This document shows, one piece after another, positions 26,969 through 33,697 of a stretch of DNA of 33,697 nucleotides. This stretch comes from Chloroflexi bacterium HGW-Chloroflexi-9 (lineage in GTDB: Bacteria > Chloroflexota > Dehalococcoidia > UBA2979), in NCBI GenBank assembly GCA_002840675.1, contig PHBR01000018.1, positions 1 through 33,697 of the forward strand, in the 5' to 3' direction. The position numbers were made by a program, and so were the translations under genes. Numbering within the stretch: the first letter of the stretch is position 1; the number at the start of each line of letters is the position of its first letter. Below the pieces are notes generated by a model that was not told the origin of the DNA, made no database searches, and saw only the letters and a list, made by a program, of their open reading frames with translations.

Positions 26969-28535
26969 TTACCGCCTCGTCCCAAAATTCAGCACGAGCA
27001 GCGCCAGGAGCGAAATGCCCACGAGGATCAGGGCGGGCAGGGCCGCCTCCCCGTAGCGGGCGTCGCTGGAGGCGGACCAGACGCGCGTCGCCAGCGTCTG
27101 GAAGCCGGGCGGCGCGAGGATCAGCGTGGCGGGCAGTTCCTTGATGGTGGTGAGGAAGACCAGCGCCGCGCCGGCGATCACGCCCCGACCGGCCAGCGGC
27201 AGCGTGATCGTGCGGAGGACCCCCGCGGGACGCCGTCCGAGGCCGCGCGCCGCCTCCTCCATCGAGGGACGCACGCGCAGCAGGGCGACGCGCGTTGCGT
27301 TCGTCGCCTGCGGCAGGAACAGCATGACGTAGGCGATCACCAGGATGGTGAGCGACTGGTACAGCCACGCGAACCGGATCGCGGAGAACACCAGCGCCAG
27401 GCCGACGACCAGCCCGGGGAGCGCGTAGCCCGTGTACGAAAGTACCTCCACGATCCGGCTGAACCAGTTGCCTCGGTAGCGGACGCCGAGGATGGCGACG
27501 GGCAGCGCGACCACCGCCGCGGCCCCGGCGGCGAGCGCGGCAGCGGTGACCGAGTTGCCGATCACGTCGTTCACGCCTCGGAAGGCGATCCCCGCGTCCA
27601 AGCCGCGCAGCACCCAGTGCGTGAGCACGGCGACGGGCACGACCAGCGCGATGCCGACGACGAGCGCGACGAACCCGTAGGAGGCCCACCGCCAGCGTCC
27701 GAGCGCGACGGGCACCGGCGGGCGGCCTGCCTCGCGCACGGAGGGCGAGCGTGGCAGCGTTGCCGCGGTCGAAGGCGGACTGGTAGCGGATGAAGATCAC
27801 GCGGGTGAAGGAGTCGAAGCGCATCAACGACGGCGTGCCGAAGTCAGACAGCGCGTAGAGGGCGACAAGCAGGCTGCCGGAGAAGAGCGCCGGGCGGATC
27901 TGCGGCAGGACGACGCGCACGAAGGTGGTGATGCGCCCGTAGCCGAACGTCCGCGACATCTCCTCCAGCCGGGGATCGAGCGTGGCGAGGGCGGGACGGA
28001 GCGTCAGGAACAGGTACGGGTAGGTGAACATCGTGAGCGCAAGCGTGGCCCCGACCCAACCGTAGATCGAGGGCAGGCGCTCGACGCCCCACGGCTCCAG
28101 CAGTCCCTGCACCAGGCCCCGCGGGCCGAAGGCGGAGATGAAGGTGAGCGCGCCGACGTAGGACGGCACGGCGAGCGGCAGCGCCGCGAGCACGCCGATC
28201 AACCGCCGCCCCCTGAGGTCGGAGCGTTCCACGAGCCACGCCATCGGCAGGGCGATTGCGGTGGCGGCGGCGGTGACGGCGGCGGCGAAGAGCACCGTGC
28301 GCACGAGCAGCTGCCCGGTGGTGCGCGCCAGCAGCACGTCGCGCGCCGTGTCCGCGCTCTCCAGCGCCCGCACCACCAGGTAGACGGGGGGGAGCAGGCT
28401 GGCGCCCGCGACGATCAGCCCCGCGAGCACGAGCCAGGGGCCCGGCACATGGCCTCGCGGCCAGCGGACGAGGCGCCGGTGCGTCACGGGGAGGCTGGTC
28501 AACGGGCCGCGCTCCGGGCAGCCTGTGGCAGGCAC
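26969..28535 (-). pseudogene. Fe3+ ABC transporter permease, FbpB-like, frame-disrupted
   Basis: N-half (28535 to about 27755, ...SLMRFDSFTRVIFIRYQSAFDRGNAATLAL) and C-half (27739-26969, VREAGRPPVPVALGRWRWASYGFVALVVGIALVVPVAVL...) are in different frames. Confidence 0.65.
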
Positions 28536-28543
28536 TGAGTGCC
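28531..28543. repeat. Palindrome ggcact-g-agtgcc over the putative permease GTG start
   Basis: Perfect 6-bp arms, 1-nt centre. Confidence 0.6.
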
Positions 28544-28601
28544 GTCACAGTCGCCGAATCAGTCACTACTGGTGGGGTCGAGCGTAGCGTATACCGTCCG
28601 G

Positions 28602-28629
28602 CCTCGGGCATTCCGCCTCGGGCACTCCG
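28602..28629. repeat. 14-bp tandem repeat, one mismatch, in the divergent fbp/nucleotidyltransferase spacer
   Basis: cctcgggcattccg followed by cctcgggcactccg. Confidence 0.7.
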
Positions 28630-28741
28630 CCCGGCCCTCGTGCAGCCCGCGGACGGCATCGTCTGCGCGGGGACTGTGCGAGACTGGGCGGCATCGACGG
28701 AGGCCGCCGGAGGGCGGCCTGCACCGGAAGGGCCGGCTCGC

Positions 28742-29650
28742 GTGGAACCGCTCGGCGTCATTCTCACCGGCGGGCGCGCCACCCGCCTGCGCCCCCTCTC
28801 CGAGGGCATGCCGAAGTCCCTCATCCCCCTCCTCAACCGCCCGCTCATCTCCTACTCGCTCGACATGCTCGCCGCCGCCGGCATCCGCGAGGTGGTGGTG
28901 GTGGTGGGCGCCGATGACGACCGCACCGGCCCCGCGGCGGTCGAGGCCGCACCGGCCGGCATGAGCGTGACCGTGGCGCGGCAGATGGTGCCCCGGGGCT
29001 CCGGGGACGCCCTCCTCAGCGCGGGCGCCGCGCTCGACGGGCGGCACGTGGTGGTAGCCGCCGTCGACACGGTGCTGGGCGGCGATCTGGGCCCGCAGGT
29101 GCGCGCGTTCACCTCCTCGAAGTACGACGCCTGGCTCACGCTCCACGAGACGGACCGCCCGAAGGAGATGGGGATCGTGGTGCTGGAGGGCGACCGGGTG
29201 GTGGACCTGGTGGAGAAGCCGGCGGAGCCGCGCTCCAACCTCGCACTCGTCGGCATCTGGATGCTCGCACCAGCCGCGGTGGAGTACCTGCGCGAGCACC
29301 CGCTGATCAGCCCGCGCGGCGAGGTGGAACTCTCCGGCACGCTGGAGGTCATGCTGCGCGAGGGGCACGGCACGATCGGCGGGGCGGTGTTCCCTGGCGC
29401 GTGGCACGACACCGGCACGCTCGCGAGCCTGCTGCGGACGCAGGAGGCGCTGCTGGATGTCCCGGCGCTGGTCGCGTCGGATGCCGTCGTGGAGCGGTGC
29501 AGCCTCGGTCCGAACGTGGTGGTGGGCGCCGGCGCGCGCCTGGCGGACGTGATCCTGTCGCACGCCCTCGTCGCGCCGGGCGCACGGCTCGAGCACGTGG
29601 AGGGCTCCCACCTGGTGTTCACGGCGGACGGCCAGGTCGCCTCCGCATGA
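28742..29650 (+). CDS. Sugar-phosphate nucleotidyltransferase
   Basis: LGVILTGGRATRLRPLSEGMPKSLIPLLNRPLISYSLDML plus C-terminal left-handed beta-helix-like residues; GTG start 28742. Confidence 0.92.
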   Translation: MEPLGVILTGGRATRLRPLSEGMPKSLIPLLNRPLISYSLDMLAAAGIREVVVVVGADDDRTGPAAVEAAPAGMSVTVARQMVPRGSGDALLSAGAALDGRHVVVAAVDTVLGGDLGPQVRAFTSSKYDAWLTLHETDRPKEMGIVVLEGDRVVDLVEKPAEPRSNLALVGIWMLAPAAVEYLREHPLISPRGEVELSGTLEVMLREGHGTIGGAVFPGAWHDTGTLASLLRTQEALLDVPALVASDAVVERCSLGPNVVVGAGARLADVILSHALVAPGARLEHVEGSHLVFTADGQVASA

Positions 29651-30801
29651 CCGGGGCTGGGCGCGATGCGGAGGTCGTGGTCATCGGCGCCGGCGTCGTC
29701 GGCCTCGCCGTCGCGGAGCGGCTGTCGCGGGACCGCTCGGTCATCGTCATCGAGCGGCACGAGGGGCCGGCGCGGGAGACCTCCTCGCACAACAGCGGCG
29801 TTGTGCACGCCTCGATCTACTACCCGACCGGGTCGCTCAAGCACCGCCTGTGCCTGGAAGGCAACGCCGCCGTGTACGAGTGGTGCGACTCGCACCACGT
29901 CCCCGTCCGGCGCACCGGCAAGTTGATCGCCGCGTTCACCGAGGAGGAACGCGGCGGCCTGGACGAGGTCTACCGGCAGGCCGTCCAGAATGGCGTGCGC
30001 GGCATTGAGCGCATCGGGGGCGAGCGCATCGTTGCGCTGGAGCCGCATCTCCCCGCGCTGGAGGCGGTCTGGTCGCCCAGCACCGGCGTGGTCGACACGT
30101 TCGCCTTCGTGCGGTCGCTCGAATCGGCGGCACGCGACCACGGCGCACTGGTCGTTTACCGCCACGAGGTCACCGCGATCGAGCGCACCGCGAGCGACTT
30201 CCGGATCGACCTGCGCGACGCGGACGGCGCCGCCTCCACGCTCACGTGCCAGGTCCTGGTGAACGCTGCCGGCCTCCGTGCGCACGAGGTCGCCGCGCTC
30301 GCGGCGTATCCCCTGGACGGTGGGGTGCAGGACGGTGTGATCGTGCCCGTGCTCCGGCAGAGCGTGAATGTGGGGCGGTACTACGACGTGATCGACCCCG
30401 AAGCGGCGCGGACCGTCTCGCGACCGATCTACCCGCTCCCGGAGCACGCCGCTGGCGGCCTGGGCCTGCACCTGACGGTCGACCTCGATGGTGGCGTACA
30501 CCTCGGGCCGTCCACGGAGTGGCACGAGGACGGCGCGGCGCTGGACTACCGGCACGAAGCGGACGCGGCCTGGGCGGCGCGATTCCTGGAGGCGGGGCGG
30601 CGCTTTATCCCGGGGCTGCGCGCCGACCAGATCGCGCCCGGGCAGGTGGGCTACCGGCCGAAACTGCAGCAGCCGGGGCAGGGCCAGGTGGACTTCCTGC
30701 TCTGGCACGACCGCGGCTACGTCCACCTCGGTGGGATCGAATCGCCCGGATTCACCTCCGCGCTCCCCCTCGCACGAGAGGTCGCGCAGGCCGTAGGCTA
30801 G
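29647..30801 (+). CDS. FAD-dependent oxidoreductase, L-2-hydroxyglutarate oxidase-like
   Basis: VVVIGAGVVGLAVAERL, TSSHNSGVVHASIYYPTGSLKHRLCLEGNAAVYEWC; ATGA overlap with the upstream gene. Confidence 0.9.
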   Translation: MTGAGRDAEVVVIGAGVVGLAVAERLSRDRSVIVIERHEGPARETSSHNSGVVHASIYYPTGSLKHRLCLEGNAAVYEWCDSHHVPVRRTGKLIAAFTEEERGGLDEVYRQAVQNGVRGIERIGGERIVALEPHLPALEAVWSPSTGVVDTFAFVRSLESAARDHGALVVYRHEVTAIERTASDFRIDLRDADGAASTLTCQVLVNAAGLRAHEVAALAAYPLDGGVQDGVIVPVLRQSVNVGRYYDVIDPEAARTVSRPIYPLPEHAAGGLGLHLTVDLDGGVHLGPSTEWHEDGAALDYRHEADAAWAARFLEAGRRFIPGLRADQIAPGQVGYRPKLQQPGQGQVDFLLWHDRGYVHLGGIESPGFTSALPLAREVAQAVG

Positions 30802-30806
30802 CGGTC

Positions 30807-30914
30807 ATGCTTGAGGATCCAGGCCGGTTCTACTGGAAATGGCTCGCCGTCGGCGCGGGCCTACTCGTGGTCTACGCGATCGAGCGGACCATCCGTCACG
30901 GGTCGCTGTTCTAG
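30807..30914 (+). CDS. 35-aa putative single-pass membrane microprotein
   Basis: MLEDPGRFYWKWLAVGAGLLVVYAIERTIRHGSLF*; one TM helix; starts 6 nt after the upstream stop. Confidence 0.5.
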   Translation: MLEDPGRFYWKWLAVGAGLLVVYAIERTIRHGSLF

Positions 30915-30933
30915 CGGTAGCCCGTCGCCCTCA

Positions 30934-30985
30934 CGAGTCCTCCGGTGCCCCGCACCGGACTCGGATTCCATAATTTCCTCTAATT
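30934..30985 (+). terminator. Putative intrinsic terminator after the nucleotidyltransferase/LhgO-like operon
   Basis: tccggtgc-ccc-gcaccgga stem with flanking cgag/ctcg, then an A/T-rich tail gattccataatttcctctaatttt. Confidence 0.55.
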
Positions 30986-30998
30986 TTCCGAAACAAAG

Positions 30999-31026
30999 TT
31001 GCAGATAAGCATTGGCTCAGTGATAG
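30999..31026 (+). promoter_or_regulatory. Candidate promoter for the iron-binding protein gene
   Basis: ttgcag-16 nt-tgatag inside an A/T-rich island in an otherwise GC-rich window. Confidence 0.3.
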
Positions 31027-31086
31027 TCGTCGCTAAGACACAGTCCCTGGCATCGCGTCTGTGTGCCAGACAGAGGCGGAGGCTTC

Positions 31087-32160
31087 ATGGGTACGAACAG
31101 CGGCGGGCGATCGAGGCGAATGCGATGGCTGGCGGGGTTGCTGCTCCCGCTGATCGCGCTGGTTTCGGTCGCATGTTCCTCTGACGACGACACGACGGAC
31201 GGCACCGCGACCGAGGTTCCCGTCGAAGGTCAGCGGCTGACCGTGTACGCGGGCCGTAACGAGGCGCTGATCGCGCCGCTGCTGGAGATGTTCTCGAAGC
31301 AGACCGGCGTGAAGGTGGACGCGAAGTACGGGTCCACCTCGGAGATCGCAGGCACCATTCTGGAAGAGGGGGCGCGCAGCCCGGCGGACGTGTTCCTGGC
31401 GCAGGACACGGGCGGCCTGGGCGCCGTCGAGCAGGCGGGCCTGTTCGCCCCGCTGGACCCGGCGTTGCTGGACCTGGTGCCGGCCGTGTTCCGCTCCAAC
31501 CAGAGTGGCTGGGTCGGCCTGTCCGGTCGTGTGCGCGTGATCGTCTACAACAAGGACGTCGTGGCGGTGGCCGACCTGCCGTCGTCCGTGAAGGACGTCG
31601 TGAACGAGGAATGGAAGGGGCGTGTCGGCTGGGCGCCGACGAACGCCTCGCTGCAGGCGTTCGTGACCGCCTTCCGCCTGGTGGAGGGCGACGCCGCCGC
31701 GAAGGCGTGGCTGGAGGGCATGGTCGCGAACGGCGCCACCGCCTACGCGAACAACGGTTCCGTGGTGCAGGCTGTGGCAGACGGCGAGGTCGACCTCGGC
31801 CTGGTCAACCACTACTACCTGTTCCAGTTCCTGCGTGACCAGGGGCCCAACTTCCCCGTCGCCAACCACTACACCGAGGCCGGCGACGTCGGCTCGATGG
31901 TGGGCGTCGCCGGCGGCGGCATTCTGAAGTCCACGGACGTGCCGGACGCGGCGCGGGCGCTGATGGCGTTCCTGCTCTCGGAGGAGGCGCAGCGCTACTT
32001 CGCCGAGCAGACATTCGAGTACCCGGTTATCGCCTCGGTCGCCCCGAGCGCGGACCTGCCGGGCCTGGCGAGCGTGACCCCGCCCGACCTGGACCTGAAC
32101 GACCTGTCCGACCTCCAGGGCACGGTCGAACTGATGCGGTCGGTGGGCGTCCTGCAGTAG
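31087..32160 (+). CDS. Fe3+ ABC transporter substrate-binding lipoprotein, FbpA/IdiA-like
   Basis: Lipobox LIALVSVAC-S; LTVYAGRNEALIAPLLEMFSKQTGVKVDAKYGSTSEIAGTILEEGARSPADVFLAQDTGGLGAVEQAGLF. Confidence 0.93.
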   Translation: MGTNSGGRSRRMRWLAGLLLPLIALVSVACSSDDDTTDGTATEVPVEGQRLTVYAGRNEALIAPLLEMFSKQTGVKVDAKYGSTSEIAGTILEEGARSPADVFLAQDTGGLGAVEQAGLFAPLDPALLDLVPAVFRSNQSGWVGLSGRVRVIVYNKDVVAVADLPSSVKDVVNEEWKGRVGWAPTNASLQAFVTAFRLVEGDAAAKAWLEGMVANGATAYANNGSVVQAVADGEVDLGLVNHYYLFQFLRDQGPNFPVANHYTEAGDVGSMVGVAGGGILKSTDVPDAARALMAFLLSEEAQRYFAEQTFEYPVIASVAPSADLPGLASVTPPDLDLNDLSDLQGTVELMRSVGVLQ

Positions 32161-32183
32161 CAGGCATCGGTTCCAACCTCCGG

Positions 32184-32216
32184 TCGAGGGCGTCGCGAGA
32201 CGCCCTCGATTCGTTT
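32184..32216 (+). terminator. Intrinsic terminator after the iron-binding protein gene
   Basis: tcgagggcgtc-gcga-gacgccctcga, perfect 11-bp stem with GNRA-type loop, followed by ttcgttt. Confidence 0.75.
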
Positions 32217-32329
32217 CGGCGCGATGGACTCTGTGCAGGCGGGTACGGGTTCGCTACCGTGACGCCGGGCGACGGGGGGACTACCGGGGTTGAAGCCACC
32301 GGCCCGCGCCCGCTGAATGAGGAGGCTAC

Positions 32330-32839
32330 ATGCCAGTCGAGCGGTTCCCCGTGGAAGCGGGCCACATCATGCTGTTCGCGCGCTCCATCGGCGACGCGAA
32401 CCAGATCTACTACGACGAGAACTATGCGAAGGGCACGGAGCCGGGCGCGATCATCGCTCCCCCGACCTTCGTGCAGGCGTCCGCGCAGTTCGACCCGGAC
32501 TACGGCCTGCGCCCGAAGATCGGGCAGAAGTGGTTCGGCTCCGGCAAGAACCCGACCGGGTCCAACGTGAAGGAAGAGCCGGTCGCGGAGCAGCCGCGCG
32601 CCGGTGGTGGCTCCGGCCTGCACGCCGAGCAGCACTACGAGTACCACCGGCACCTGAAGCCCGGCGACGTACTGCACTCCGTCTCCCGCCCCGGTGAGTC
32701 GTGGGAGCGCGAGGGACGCCGTGCCGGCAAGCTGATCTTCAGCGAGTCGATCACGGAGTACTACGACCAGAACAACGAGCTGGTGATCACCGCTCGTTCC
32801 GTCGGCGTGCGCACCGAGCGCCCGGTGCAGCAGGACTAG
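32330..32839 (+). CDS. MaoC-like dehydratase N-terminal (FAS1-like) domain protein, HadA/HadC-like
   Basis: FARSIGDANQIYYDENYAKGTEPGAIIAPPTFVQAS..., EQHYEYHRHLKPGDVLHSVSRPGESWEREGRRAGKLIF. Confidence 0.88.
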   Translation: MPVERFPVEAGHIMLFARSIGDANQIYYDENYAKGTEPGAIIAPPTFVQASAQFDPDYGLRPKIGQKWFGSGKNPTGSNVKEEPVAEQPRAGGGSGLHAEQHYEYHRHLKPGDVLHSVSRPGESWEREGRRAGKLIFSESITEYYDQNNELVITARSVGVRTERPVQQD

Positions 32840-32848
32840 GGGACAGCG

Positions 32849-33271
32849 ATGGCACTCAAGGCAAGCAGCATCAAGGTGGGCGACGTGCATGAGGAGGTGG
32901 TCTGCCACGACCTCAGCCGCACGCAGATCGTCCAGTACGCCGGTTCCTCCGGGGACTACAACCCGCTGCACACCGACGAGGTGTTCGCGACGAAGATCGC
33001 CGGATACCCGACCGCGTTCGCGCACGGCATGCTCAGCATGGGCCTGACCGGGAAGATGCTCACGAACTGGCTGGGCGATGGCCGCCTCACGAAGTACGGC
33101 GTCCGCTTCGTCTCCCAGGTCTTCCCCGGGGACACGCTCACGGCGCGCGCCACGGTGAAGGAGATCCGCCACGAGAACGGCGGTCCCGTCGTCGACCTGG
33201 AGGTCTCGACGGTGAACCAGGAGGGCAAGGAGGTCGTCACCGGATCGGCCTCCGCGCGCCTCGACCCGTAG
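32849..33271 (+). CDS. MaoC family dehydratase, HadB-like
   Basis: YAGSSGDYNPLHTDEVFATKIAGYPTAFAHGMLSMGLTGKML: catalytic D-x(4)-H hydratase motif. Confidence 0.92.
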   Translation: MALKASSIKVGDVHEEVVCHDLSRTQIVQYAGSSGDYNPLHTDEVFATKIAGYPTAFAHGMLSMGLTGKMLTNWLGDGRLTKYGVRFVSQVFPGDTLTARATVKEIRHENGGPVVDLEVSTVNQEGKEVVTGSASARLDP

Positions 33272-33294
33272 CGGGTCGCCCTCGAATCGCCTCG

Positions 33295-33335
33295 GACGGG
33301 GCGGCACGGCAAGACGCCGGCCGCCCCGTCTGCTT
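33295..33335 (+). terminator. Putative terminator after the MaoC pair
   Basis: gacggggcggc ... gccgccccgtc, 11-bp perfect arms, followed by tgctt. Confidence 0.55.
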
Positions 33336-33345
33336 ACATCGGGCG

Positions 33346-33697
33346 GTGGATGACGCCGCCGACCTCACGCCGCTCGAGCGCCGCTGGCGCGAACTCGTCC
33401 CGCCCGAGGCGGTGGAGTCCGCCCGCGCCCTGTACGAGGTCGCCCCGCTCTGGTCGAACCGCCAGTTGGCGTTCGTCGATGTGCCATACGACCCGCAGCG
33501 CGAGCAGCATTGGGCGGACGCCGCCCGCGTCGCCGACTATGCGAGCCACCTGCCCGAGGGCGGCCGCGTCGTCGTGGACATCGGCCCGGGCGACGGCTGG
33601 CCGGCGCTCCCGCTCGCCTCGGCGCTGCCGCACGCGACGGTGCTGGGCATCGACCCCGCGCCGCGGCGGACTGGCGTGTGTCGCGCGAACGCGGCAC
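33346..33697 (+). CDS. Class I SAM-dependent methyltransferase, N-terminal part (partial, runs off window)
   Basis: From GTG 33346: VDDAADLTPLERRWRELVPPEAVESARALYEVAPLW...GGRVVVDIGPGDGWPALPLASALPHATVLGIDPAPRRTGVCRANAA. Confidence 0.78.
   Translation, partial: MDDAADLTPLERRWRELVPPEAVESARALYEVAPLWSNRQLAFVDVPYDPQREQHWADAARVADYASHLPEGGRVVVDIGPGDGWPALPLASALPHATVLGIDPAPRRTGVCRANAA

Noticed and set aside
25932-28535. 867-aa permease-ATPase fusion ORF
   Set aside because: Only its first part (permease N-half) and last part (ATPase) read as protein; the middle is out-of-frame Arg-rich translation over the permease C-half. Treated as frame disruption plus a separate ATPase gene starting at 26966.

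Overview
This is a gene-dense, high-GC bacterial chromosomal segment of about 33.7 kb with some 40 coding regions, truncated at both ends. I saw no rRNA, tRNA, CRISPR array or transposase. Legible blocks are: (i) a nitrogen-sensing operon amt-glnK-glnD on the minus strand; (ii) a Dam-family adenine methylase convergent with and overlapping a small PD-(D/E)XK nuclease, a candidate compact restriction-modification pair whose nuclease is translationally coupled to a 2-hydroxyacid/aldolase catabolic operon; (iii) a run of metabolic and repair genes (ogt, SDR, FMN glutamate synthase, HAD, methyltransferase, DUF1684); (iv) an MscS channel, a sigma factor coupled to a FecR-domain protein, and a small secreted protein with three Cys-Arg repeats; (v) two MFS transporters, argC and a release-factor-like GGQ protein; (vi) two ClpS-family adaptors 3 kb apart, one with a remodelled N-degron pocket behind an iron ABC transporter operon; (vii) two adjacent half-size TSUP (TauE/SafE) genes; (viii) an Fbp-type iron transporter whose permease is frame-disrupted, with its binding protein divergently placed; (ix) a HadA/HadB-like MaoC pair. 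All five convergent gene pairs in the window overlap at their 3' ends. Assignments come from reading protein motifs by eye; no database search was run.
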